Part shown: piece after piece, positions 15,808 through 24,294 of the stretch
Position numbering within the stretch: position 1 is the stretch's first letter
Layout of the letters: each line of letters starts with the position of its first letter
NCBI GenBank assembly: GCA_964236445.1
Contig: CAXSDR010000006.1
Span: forward strand, 1-56,839
From: CAXSDR01 sp964236445
GTDB taxonomy: Bacteria; Actinomycetota; Actinomycetes; Motilibacterales; Motilibacteraceae
Direction of reading: 5' to 3'
Length of the DNA stretch: 56,839 nucleotides
Notes under the pieces: generated by a model
Told to the model about the DNA's origin: nothing
What the model saw: only the letters and a program-made list of their open reading frames with translations
Database searches by the model: none
Translations under genes and position numbers: made by a program

Positions 15808-17324
15808 GCGGCGCCCTGCTCGTCGCCGGCACGACCTCCGACGCAGGCAAGAGCATCGTCACCGCAGGCATCTGCCGCTGGCTGGTGCGGCAGGGTGTGA
15901 GGGTCGCCCCGTTCAAGGCGCAGAACATGTCGCTGAACTCCATGGTCACGGCCGACGGGGCGGAGATCGGGCGCGCGCAGGCGATGCAGGCGTCCGCTGC
16001 ACAGGTGGCGCCGGAAGCGGCGATGAACCCCGTCCTGCTCAAGCCAGGCAGTGATCGGCACAGCCAGGTCGTGCTGCTCGGGCGGTCGGTGGGCGAGGTC
16101 GACGCGATGGGCTACCGCGAGCACAAGCCCCGCCTGCTCGCCGTCGCCCTCGAGTGCCTCGCCGACCTGCGCGCGCGCTTCGATGTCGTCGTGTGCGAGG
16201 GCGCGGGCAGTCCTACGGAGATCAACCTGCGCGCGACGGACATCGCCAACATGGGTCTCGCGCGGTCTGCCGGTCTGCCCGTCATCGTCGTCGGTGACAT
16301 CGACCGGGGCGGCGTCTTCGCCTCGCTGTTCGGCACGCTGGCGCTGCTCGCCGCCGAGGACCAGGCGCTCGTCTCGGGCTTCGTCGTCAACAAGTTCCGA
16401 GGAGACCCGGCCCTGCTGGCACCCGGCCTCTCGATGCTGCGGGGACTCACGGGCCGTGACGTCCTCGGCGTCCTGCCCTTCTTGCCCGGCCTGCAGCTCG
16501 ACGTGGAGGACAGCCTCGGGCTCGATGCGGCGCGGGAGCCGATGCTGGCGCCGCTTGGTGAGGAGGTGCTGCGGGTCGTCGTCGTGCGCTTCCCCCGCAT
16601 CAGCAACTGGACCGACGTGGATGCGCTCTCGGTCGAGCCGGGTGTTGCCGTCACTTTTGCGACCACCGAAGAACAGATCGCTGAAGCAGATCTCGTGGTT
16701 CTGCCGGGCACGCGCGCCACGGTCGAGGACCTTGCCTGGCTGCGGTCGACCGGTCTCGCACGTGCCGTGGAGCGCAGAGTCGCCGACGGACGTGCCGTGC
16801 TGGGCATCTGTGGCGGCTACCAGATGCTCGGCGTCACGATCGTCGACGACATCGAGAGCGGTGCCGGCTCCGTCCCGGGGCTCGGGCTCCTGCCGACCAC
16901 GACGGTCTTCGGGCGGGACAAGCAGCTCGGTCGCCCCGTCGCGGTGACGGTCGATGGCGGCGACCCTGTCGTCGCCTATGAGATCCACCACGGCCTCATC
17001 GATGTGCACGGTGGCCGTCCGCTGTTCGCGCTGGCCGGCGGTGCGACCGAAGGCTGCCGCTCCGGATCTGTGTGGGGCACGACCTGGCACGGCGTGCTCG
17101 AGAACGATGCCTGTCGGCGCAGGTTCCTCGACGAGGTGGCCGCCGTCGCCGGTCGCCGCTTCGAGGTCTCGCCGAGCACGGACTTCGCCGCGCTGCGCGA
17201 GCGACGGCTCGATCTGCTCGGTGACACCATCGAGGAGCACGTCGACACCGATGCGCTCCTGTCGCTCATACAGCACGGCCCTCCCGACGGGCTGCCTTTC
17301 GTCCCTCCCGGAGCGCCCACATGA
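15792..17324 (+). CDS. cobQ: Adenosylcobyric acid synthase CobQ
   Basis: CobQ makes four glutamine-dependent amidations (b, d, e, g) on adenosylcobyrinic acid a,c-diamide. The 510-residue protein has an N-terminal ATP domain with P-loop GTTSDAGKS, FKAQNMSLNSMVT and CEGAGSPTEINLR, and a C-terminal class I glutamine amidotransferase domain with nucleophile Cys in LGICGGYQML and the EIHHG region. Length is normal. The ATG lies inside the end of cobD and the TGA overlaps the start of cobN. Confidence 0.96.
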   Translation: MATPVSGALLVAGTTSDAGKSIVTAGICRWLVRQGVRVAPFKAQNMSLNSMVTADGAEIGRAQAMQASAAQVAPEAAMNPVLLKPGSDRHSQVVLLGRSVGEVDAMGYREHKPRLLAVALECLADLRARFDVVVCEGAGSPTEINLRATDIANMGLARSAGLPVIVVGDIDRGGVFASLFGTLALLAAEDQALVSGFVVNKFRGDPALLAPGLSMLRGLTGRDVLGVLPFLPGLQLDVEDSLGLDAAREPMLAPLGEEVLRVVVVRFPRISNWTDVDALSVEPGVAVTFATTEEQIAEADLVVLPGTRATVEDLAWLRSTGLARAVERRVADGRAVLGICGGYQMLGVTIVDDIESGAGSVPGLGLLPTTTVFGRDKQLGRPVAVTVDGGDPVVAYEIHHGLIDVHGGRPLFALAGGATEGCRSGSVWGTTWHGVLENDACRRRFLDEVAAVAGRRFEVSPSTDFAALRERRLDLLGDTIEEHVDTDALLSLIQHGPPDGLPFVPPGAPT

Positions 17325-20300
17325 TCCCTGTCCTGATCTCCACCGCAGACACCGAGCTGCTGGCTGCGCGTGCCGCGGGCATCGGCTGGCGCACCGCCAA
17401 TCCGGCGCGTACGCCCGCCGCCGACGTCGCCGAGCTGCTGCACGGTGCGTCCTACGTCGTGGTGCGGCTGCTGGGTGGCCGCCGCAGCTGGCAGGACGGG
17501 CTCGCCGCGGTGCTCGGCTCCGGGCTGCCGGTCGTCGTCCTCGGCGGCGAGTCGACTCCCGACGCGGAGCTGATGGCGTTGTCCACGGTTGCCGCACGAG
17601 CAGCGACCGAGACCCTTGCCTATCTGCGTGAAGGCGGCGTGGGCAACCTGCGTGAGCTGGCCGGCTTCCTCTCCGACACGGTGCTGCTGACCGGAGTCGG
17701 GTTCGAGGCGCCGGCGCCGGCTCCGCAGTTCGGGCTGCACGGCGAGCGCAAGGTCGAGGAGGGCATTCCGACCGTGGCTGTCGTCTTCTACCGCGCGCAT
17801 GCGCTGTCGGGCAACACCGCGTTCGTCGACACCCTCTGCGAAGCGATCGAAGTTCAGGGTTGCAACGCGCTCCCGGTTTTCTGTGCCTCGTTGCGGGCTG
17901 CCGACGACGAACTGATCGAGCTGCTCGGCCCGGCGGACGTGATCGTCACCACCGTGCTCGCCGCGGGTGGCACGCGGGCCGTCGACGCGACGGCGGGCGG
18001 CGACGAGGACGCGTGGGACGTCGGCGCCCTCTCGTCGCTCGACGTCCCGGTCCTGCAAGCGCTGTGCCTGACGACATCGCGCGAGCAGTGGGAGGGCTCG
18101 AGCGCCGCTCTGTCCCCGATGGACGCCGCCATGCAGGTCGCCATCCCCGAGTTCGACGGCCGGCTGATCACCGTTCCTTTCTCGTTCAAGGAGGAGGGAG
18201 TCGACGGCGTTCCCATCTACGTCGCCGACCCTGAGCGGTCGTCGAGGGTGGCGGGGATCGCAGCGCGGCATGCACGCCTGCGCACCATCGCAGCCGCTGA
18301 CAAGCGCGTCGCCCTCGTGCTCTCGTCCTACCCCACGAAGCACGCGCGCGTCGGCAACGCGGTCGGCCTCGACACGCCGGCGAGCGCCGTCGCCCTGCTG
18401 GGTGCGTTGCGCGGTGCCGGCTACTCGGTCGAGGCGTTTCCCGAGGACGGTGACGAGCTGATCCACGCGCTCATCGCCGCGGGCGGGCACGACCTGGAGT
18501 GGCTGACAGAAGAGCAGCTCGCCGCGAATCCGGCTCGGGTGCCTCGAGCGACCTACGACCTGTGGTTTGCGAGCCTGTCGCCTTCGCTGCAGGAGGCGGT
18601 GGTCCGCCAGTGGGGGGCGCCACCGGGTTCGCTCTACGTCGACGGCGACGACATCGTGCTCGCCTCGTTGCGGTTCGGCAACGTGATGTTGATGATCCAG
18701 CCGCCCCGCGGCTTCGGCGAGAACCCGGTCGCGATCTATCACGACCCCGAACTCGCGCCCTCGCACCACTACCTCGCCGCCTATCTCTGGCTGCAGCACC
18801 GCACGGAGGCGGGCGGGTTCGGAGCTGACGCGGTCATCCACCTCGGCAAGCACGGCACGTTGGAGTGGCTGCCTGGCAACGGTCTGGGACTTTCGGGCGA
18901 CTGCGCACCGGATGCTGCGATGGGCGATCTTCCCTTCATCTATCCCTTCATCGTCAACGACCCCGGGGAAGGCACGCAGGCCAAGCGGCGGGCGCACGCG
19001 ACCGTCATCGACCACCTCGTGCCGCCGATGGCACGGGCCGACTCCTACGGCGACATGGCCAAGCTCGAACAGCTCCTCGACGAATACGCCACCGTGCAGG
19101 CGCTCGACCCCCCCAAGATGCCGGTCGTGCGCGCTCAGATCTGGGAGCTGGTGCAGTCGGCACAGCTGCATCACGACCTTCACGTCGAGCAGGCGCCCGG
19201 CGATGACGACTTCGACGAGTTCGTGCTGCACATCGACGGCTACCTCTGCGAGGTCAAGGACGTCCTGATCCGTGACGGCCTGCACATCCTCGGCGCGCCA
19301 CCCGTGGGTGCGGCGCTCGACAACCTGATGGTGAGCGTTCTCCGCGCCTCGCAGGTGTGGGGCGGTCGCACCGGTGCGCTGCCAGGCCTCCGTGCGGTCC
19401 TCGCGGCCCATCACGGCCTGGACGAGAAGGTGCTCCTCGCCGATCCCGGCCTGCTGCTCGAAGTCACTCGCGACCTCGGTGGTCCGGGGTCGCGCGCCTC
19501 CGCCGTGCTGGACCGGATCGATGACACGTCGCTGTCCCTGGTGCACCGGGCTCTCGAGGTCGGCGCGCACGCGGCCGTCATCGAGACGCTGGGCTCTCCC
19601 GACGACGACGTCGAGGCGGTGCTGCGCTTCGGGCTCGACGAGCTGGCGCCGCGTCTCGCGGCGACGACGAACGAGGTCACGAACACTCTTCGCGCACTCG
19701 CCGGCCGCTTCGTGGAGCCGGGTCCCTCCGGCTCACCCACGCGCGGCCTCGTCAACGTCCTGCCGACGGGGCGCAACTTCTATTCCGTCGACCCCAAGGC
19801 CATCCCCTCACGCAATGCCTGGGACGTCGGAGTGGCACTGGCCGACACCTTGCTGGCGCGCCAGCTCGCTGACACAGGGGCCTACCCCCGCAGCGTCGGG
19901 CTCACGGTCTGGGGCACGAGCGCCATGCGCACCCAGGGTGATGACATCGCCGAGGTCCTCGCGTTGCTCGGCTGCAAGCCCGTGTGGGACGAGGCGTCGC
20001 GGCGTGTCACGGGTTTCGAGATCACGCCGCTCGACGAGCTGGGACGCCCTCGCATCGACGTCACGGTCCGCATCTCCGGGTTCTTCCGCGATGCGTTCCC
20101 CCACGTCATCACGCTCCTCGACGATGCCGTGCGGGCGGTAGCCGCGCTCGAGGAGACACCTGAAGACAACTTCGTACGCGCGCATGTCGACGCGGACGTC
20201 ACGGAGCACGGTGACATGAGAAGGGCGACAACGCGTATCTTCGGTTCGAAGCCGGGGGCCTACGGCGCCGGACTCCTCCCGCTGATCGATGCCGGCACGT

Positions 20301-20959
20301 GGCGGACCGACGCCGATCTGGCGGAGGTCTACGCCGTGTGGGGTGGTTATGCCTATGGCCGTGAGCTGGACGGTCGGGAGGCCCGCCCCGACATGGAGCA
20401 GTCGTTCCGTCGCATCTCCGTCGCCGCGAAGAACCAGGACAACCGCGAGCACGACATCGCTGACAGCGACGACTATTTTCAATACCACGGCGGCATGGTG
20501 GCGATGGTCCGCTCGCTCACCGGCGTCGCGCCCGCGGCATACGTCGGTGACTCCGCAGTTCCTGACAGCGTGAAGACGCGCACGCTCGCCGAGGAGACGA
20601 AGCGCGTCTTCCGCGCCCGGGTCGTGAACCCCAAGTGGATCGCCGCCATGCAGCGCCATGGCTACAAGGGCGCGTTCGAGCAGGCCGCCACGGTCGACTA
20701 CCTCTTCGGCTATGACGCGACCGCGGGCGTTGTCGACGACTGGATGTATGAGCAGCTGTCGGCCTCCTACGTGTTCGACGAGACGAACCGCGCGTTCATG
20801 AAGAAGAGCAACCCATGGGCACTGCGCGGCGTCGCCGAACGACTGCTCGAGGCGGCGGACCGGGGTCTCTGGGCCGAGCCCGACGCCGACACGCTGCAAC
20901 GGTTGAAGGAGACCTATCTGGAGCTCGAGGGGGACCTCGAAGGCACCTCCGATGGCTGA
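17321..20959 (+). CDS. cobN: Cobaltochelatase subunit CobN
   Basis: CobN is the large catalytic subunit of the ATP-dependent cobaltochelatase that inserts Co2+ into hydrogenobyrinic acid a,c-diamide. At 1212 residues it is full length. Family segments include FYRAHALSGNTAFVDTL, VALVLSSYPTKHARVGNAVG, HLGKHGTLEWLPGNG, PFIVNDPGEGTQAKRRAH and YFQYHGGMVAMV. The AAA+/VWA partner is supplied by the chlI/chlD-type fusion beyond the arsenic genes; separate CobS and CobT are absent. Its end overlaps the next gene by 8 bases. Confidence 0.96.
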   Translation: MIPVLISTADTELLAARAAGIGWRTANPARTPAADVAELLHGASYVVVRLLGGRRSWQDGLAAVLGSGLPVVVLGGESTPDAELMALSTVAARAATETLAYLREGGVGNLRELAGFLSDTVLLTGVGFEAPAPAPQFGLHGERKVEEGIPTVAVVFYRAHALSGNTAFVDTLCEAIEVQGCNALPVFCASLRAADDELIELLGPADVIVTTVLAAGGTRAVDATAGGDEDAWDVGALSSLDVPVLQALCLTTSREQWEGSSAALSPMDAAMQVAIPEFDGRLITVPFSFKEEGVDGVPIYVADPERSSRVAGIAARHARLRTIAAADKRVALVLSSYPTKHARVGNAVGLDTPASAVALLGALRGAGYSVEAFPEDGDELIHALIAAGGHDLEWLTEEQLAANPARVPRATYDLWFASLSPSLQEAVVRQWGAPPGSLYVDGDDIVLASLRFGNVMLMIQPPRGFGENPVAIYHDPELAPSHHYLAAYLWLQHRTEAGGFGADAVIHLGKHGTLEWLPGNGLGLSGDCAPDAAMGDLPFIYPFIVNDPGEGTQAKRRAHATVIDHLVPPMARADSYGDMAKLEQLLDEYATVQALDPPKMPVVRAQIWELVQSAQLHHDLHVEQAPGDDDFDEFVLHIDGYLCEVKDVLIRDGLHILGAPPVGAALDNLMVSVLRASQVWGGRTGALPGLRAVLAAHHGLDEKVLLADPGLLLEVTRDLGGPGSRASAVLDRIDDTSLSLVHRALEVGAHAAVIETLGSPDDDVEAVLRFGLDELAPRLAATTNEVTNTLRALAGRFVEPGPSGSPTRGLVNVLPTGRNFYSVDPKAIPSRNAWDVGVALADTLLARQLADTGAYPRSVGLTVWGTSAMRTQGDDIAEVLALLGCKPVWDEASRRVTGFEITPLDELGRPRIDVTVRISGFFRDAFPHVITLLDDAVRAVAALEETPEDNFVRAHVDADVTEHGDMRRATTRIFGSKPGAYGAGLLPLIDAGTWRTDADLAEVYAVWGGYAYGRELDGREARPDMEQSFRRISVAAKNQDNREHDIADSDDYFQYHGGMVAMVRSLTGVAPAAYVGDSAVPDSVKTRTLAEETKRVFRARVVNPKWIAAMQRHGYKGAFEQAATVDYLFGYDATAGVVDDWMYEQLSASYVFDETNRAFMKKSNPWALRGVAERLLEAADRGLWAEPDADTLQRLKETYLELEGDLEGTSDG

Positions 20960-22040
20960 GGTGCCCGGTCGGGAGCCGCTGCCCGAAGAGCTGCGCCGCT
21001 GGCGGCACTACCTCGCCGACGAGCGGGCCGAGGCAGCTGTCTATCGCGACCTGGCCGCCCGGCGCGGCGGGGAGGAGCGCGAGATCCTGCTCGCGCTGGC
21101 CGACGCGGAGGCACGCCACGAGGCGCACTGGCGGAAGCTCCTCGGCGACCAGGTCGGAGCGCCGGGCCGGGTCGACGTGCGCACCGCCCTTCTGGCGTTC
21201 CTCGCCCGCCGCCTCGGCTCTGTCTTCGTCATCGCCCTCGTCCAGCGTGCCGAGAGCCGGTCGCCCTACGACACGGACGCGGACGCCACCCTCACCATGG
21301 CAGCGGACGAGCGCATCCACGAGGAGGTCGTCCGCGGTCTTGCGGCGCGCCGTCGGGAGCGGCTCTCCGGGACGTTCCGCGCCGCCGTCTTCGGTGCCAA
21401 CGACGGACTCGTCAGCAACCTCTCCCTCGTGCTCGGCGTCAGCGCAAGCGGAGTGTCGGCGCACACGACCCTCGTCACGGGCCTCGCGGGACTGTTCGCG
21501 GGCGCCCTGTCGATGGGAGCCGGAGAATATGTCTCGGTGCGCTCCCAGCGCGAGCTGCTCGATGCGTCCACGCCGAGCCCCGGTGCGCACGACGCCCTGC
21601 CGCACCTCGACCTCGACGCCAACGAGCTCGCGCTCGTCTATCGTGCCCGTGGCATGGCGGCTGCTGAGGCCGCGCGCCACGCGGCGGAGGTCCTGGCGGA
21701 CCACTCCCTGGCGAGCTTCGGACCGGCGGGCAGTGCGGACGCGGCTGTCGCGGTCGACGCTCACGAGGCGATCGGCACCGGACTCGGTGCCGGCCTGTCG
21801 AGCTTCGCGTTCTTCGCCTCCGGTGCCGTCCTGCCCGTGATCCCCTTCCTGCTCGGTCTAGGAGGGACCGCCGCACTCGTCGTCGCGTCGGTTCTCGTCG
21901 GCCTGGCGCTGCTCGTGACGGGGGCGGTCGTGGGCCTGCTCTCCGGCGGACCGCCGCTCATGCGTGGTCTGCGTCAGCTGGTTGTCGGCGGCGCCGCGGC
22001 TGCGGTGACCTACGGGCTCGGTCGGGTCGTGGGACGTTGA
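20952..22040 (+). CDS. Ferritin-like/VIT1-CCC1 metal transporter
   Basis: The 362-residue protein has an N-terminal ferritin/rubrerythrin-like four-helix region (about 1-135) with Glu/His positions (DERAEAAVYRDL, EARHEAHW, DERIHEEVVRG), then a VIT1/CCC1 transporter domain: FGANDGLVSNLSLVLGV, GLAGLFAGALSMGAGEYVS and three or four C-terminal helices. Related proteins export or sequester Fe2+ or Mn2+. Here it overlaps cobN, so it is translated with a cobalt-insertion enzyme; a role in cobalt or iron handling during B12 synthesis is an inference. Confidence 0.88.
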   Translation: MAEVPGREPLPEELRRWRHYLADERAEAAVYRDLAARRGGEEREILLALADAEARHEAHWRKLLGDQVGAPGRVDVRTALLAFLARRLGSVFVIALVQRAESRSPYDTDADATLTMAADERIHEEVVRGLAARRRERLSGTFRAAVFGANDGLVSNLSLVLGVSASGVSAHTTLVTGLAGLFAGALSMGAGEYVSVRSQRELLDASTPSPGAHDALPHLDLDANELALVYRARGMAAAEAARHAAEVLADHSLASFGPAGSADAAVAVDAHEAIGTGLGAGLSSFAFFASGAVLPVIPFLLGLGGTAALVVASVLVGLALLVTGAVVGLLSGGPPLMRGLRQLVVGGAAAAVTYGLGRVVGR

Positions 22041-22687
22041 GCGACTTCGCGTCTCTCGTCGCGCGGGCGCGCATGCCCGGCGCAGGACGCCGCATCCTCG
22101 GGATAGCGGGTCCCCCCGGCAGCGGCAAGTCGACAGTCGCGGATGCAGTCGTGCAGGCTCTCGACGGTGCAGCGGTTCTCGTGCCGATGGACGGCTTCCA
22201 TCTCGCGGGCGAGGAGCTCGCGAGGCTAGGGCGTCAGTCGCGCAAAGGCGCTCCCGACACGTTCGACGTCGGCGGCTACATCGCCCTGCTGCGGCGGCTG
22301 CGTGAGTCGGCCGATGACGTCGTCTACGCCCCGCGGTTCGAGCGGGTGATCGAAGAACCCGTCGCCGGTGCGATCCCGGTGCGCCACGACGTGCGGCTCG
22401 TGGTGACAGAGGGCAACTACCTCCTGCTGGGGGAGCAGGGTTGGGGCGGCGTACGCCCGCTGCTCGACGAGACTTGGTATGTCGCGGTCGACGACGACGT
22501 ACGCCGCCGGCAGCTCATCGCGCGTCATGTCCGTTTCGGGAAGTCACCGGCTCAGGCGCTGGAGTGGGTGATGCGCTCGGACGAGGCGAACGCCGAGCTG
22601 GTCGCGCGTACGGCAGGCTCTGCCGATCTCGTGGTCGACGTCGCTGCCCTGACCCGAAGCGGTTGGCGGCCGGACCTGTCGCTCTAG
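22037..22687 (+). CDS. P-loop nucleoside/sugar kinase-like protein
   Basis: A 216-residue kinase of the uridine kinase/pantothenate kinase superfamily: Walker A GPPGSGKST, MDGFHL (as in the CoaA and phosphoribulokinase group), APRFERVIEEP and TEGNYLLL (Walker B region), plus a lid with RRRQLIARHV. Members of this branch are annotated as nucleoside kinases or fructose-type kinases without proven substrates. TTG 22037 overlaps the preceding stop; ATG 22073, just before the P-loop region, is another possible start. Its place at the end of the cobN operon does not define a substrate. Confidence 0.8.
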   Translation: MSDFASLVARARMPGAGRRILGIAGPPGSGKSTVADAVVQALDGAAVLVPMDGFHLAGEELARLGRQSRKGAPDTFDVGGYIALLRRLRESADDVVYAPRFERVIEEPVAGAIPVRHDVRLVVTEGNYLLLGEQGWGGVRPLLDETWYVAVDDDVRRRQLIARHVRFGKSPAQALEWVMRSDEANAELVARTAGSADLVVDVAALTRSGWRPDLSL

Positions 22688-22755
22688 GTGACTGCGGAGG
22701 CAGCGACCGCTCTGACTACGGTGGAGCCTTGACGAGCACCGGGGAGCCAACTGCC

Positions 22756-24177
22756 GTGAGTGTCGACCAGCAGTCACGACACGACTTCGTGATCGTGGCC
22801 AACCGGCTGCCTGTCGACCGCATCGACGACGGCGACGGCGACATCGACTGGAAGCGCAGTCCGGGCGGGCTCGTCACAGCCATGCAGCCGGTCATGCGCA
22901 GCAATGCCGGCGCGTGGGTCGGCTGGACGGGCAGCCCCGACGACGCGCCGGCGCCGTTCGACCACGACGGCATGCACCTCGTCCCGGTAGAGCTCAGCGC
23001 CGAGGAGATCGAGCAGTTCTACGAAGGCTTCAGCAACGCGACCCTGTGGCCGCTCTACCACGACGTCATCGCGCCGCCGCGTTTCCACCGCAGCTGGTGG
23101 GAGGCCTACGTCGCGATCAACAGGCGCTTCGCGGCCGCAGCGGTCGAACAGGCGGCGCAGGGCGCCACCGTCTGGGTGCACGACTATCAGCTGCAGCTCG
23201 TTCCGGCGCTGCTGCGTCGCGCGCGCCCCGACCTGCGCATCGGCTTCTTCGACCACATCCCGTTTCCGGGCTATGAGATCTTCGCCCAGCTGCCGTGGCG
23301 GCGGGAGATCGTCGAAGGCCTGCTCGGGGCTGACCTGCTCGGCTTCCAGCGCCAGGGGGACGCGACCAACTTCCTGCGGGCGTGTCGACGGGCGGCGAAG
23401 CTGCAGACACGCGGCGCGACGGTGTTCGTCGAGACCGCGGACGGCGTGCGCCACGTGCGTGCGATGCCGTTTCCGATCTCGATCGACGCCTCGGAGCTCG
23501 ACGCCTTGGCCCGAACCGAGGATGTGCGCGCCCGCGCCAGGGAGATCCGCGTCGAGCTCGGCAATCCGCAGGTGGTGCTTCTCGGGGTCGACCGGCTCGA
23601 CTACACCAAGGGAATCCTGCACCGGCTCAAGGCCTATGAAGAGCTGCTCGCAGAGGGCCACCTCCTGCCGCCGGGAGCCACGATGGTGCAGGTGGCGAGT
23701 CCGAGCCGCGAGAAGGTGGAGACCTACCAGGCGCTGCGTGACGAGGTCGAGGCCACCGTTGGTCGCATCAACGGAGATCACGGTGAGCTGGGGCACCCCG
23801 CCGTCCACTATCTGCACCACTCCTATCCCAAAGAAGAAATGGCCGCGCTCTATCTCGCTGCGGATGTCGCTCTCGTCACATCCTTACGCGACGGGATGAA
23901 TCTGGTGGCGAAGGAGTACGTCGCGTGTCGAACCGACGAAACCGGCGCACTGGTCCTCAGCGAGTTCACCGGCGCTGCTGACGAGCTGGGCAGTGCGTTC
24001 CTCGTCAATCCCCACGACATCGAAGGAACCAAGCAAGCCATCTTGCGCGCCGCCACGGTCAGCCCCCGTGAAGCGAAGAGGCGCATACGTTCGATGCGCA
24101 AGAGAGTCCGCGAGTTCGACGTCGACCGCTGGGCGTCCACGTTTTTGGAAACGCTCCGTGGTCGTCCGACCACATAG
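22756..24177 (+). CDS. otsA: Trehalose-6-phosphate synthase OtsA (GT20)
   Basis: OtsA joins UDP- or GDP-glucose to glucose-6-phosphate. The 473-residue product has VIVANRLPVD at the N-terminus, SPGGLV, WVHDYQLQLVPALLR, FDHIPFPGYEIF, LGVDRLDYTKGI and VTSLRDGMNLVAKEY, all diagnostic of GT20. GTG 22756 was chosen for a GGGGAG site; a TTG nine codons earlier is possible. No otsB phosphatase is nearby. It may have its own promoter, as 68 bases separate it from the kinase gene. Confidence 0.94.
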   Translation: MSVDQQSRHDFVIVANRLPVDRIDDGDGDIDWKRSPGGLVTAMQPVMRSNAGAWVGWTGSPDDAPAPFDHDGMHLVPVELSAEEIEQFYEGFSNATLWPLYHDVIAPPRFHRSWWEAYVAINRRFAAAAVEQAAQGATVWVHDYQLQLVPALLRRARPDLRIGFFDHIPFPGYEIFAQLPWRREIVEGLLGADLLGFQRQGDATNFLRACRRAAKLQTRGATVFVETADGVRHVRAMPFPISIDASELDALARTEDVRARAREIRVELGNPQVVLLGVDRLDYTKGILHRLKAYEELLAEGHLLPPGATMVQVASPSREKVETYQALRDEVEATVGRINGDHGELGHPAVHYLHHSYPKEEMAALYLAADVALVTSLRDGMNLVAKEYVACRTDETGALVLSEFTGAADELGSAFLVNPHDIEGTKQAILRAATVSPREAKRRIRSMRKRVREFDVDRWASTFLETLRGRPTT

Positions 24178-24294
24178 CACAACCGTTGCGGCAAATCTCG
24201 CGACTCGCCCTTAGTATCCCTTGAGATAAGGCTTGCTGATGCTAGTGGTGACGATGCTGCGGAGATCCGACGCAGTCGAGGGGTGGGCTTACGC

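Noticed and set aside
16976..19570. 864-codon minus-strand open frame
   Set aside because: Shadow of cobQ and cobN; His/Arg/Asp-rich and no known domain.
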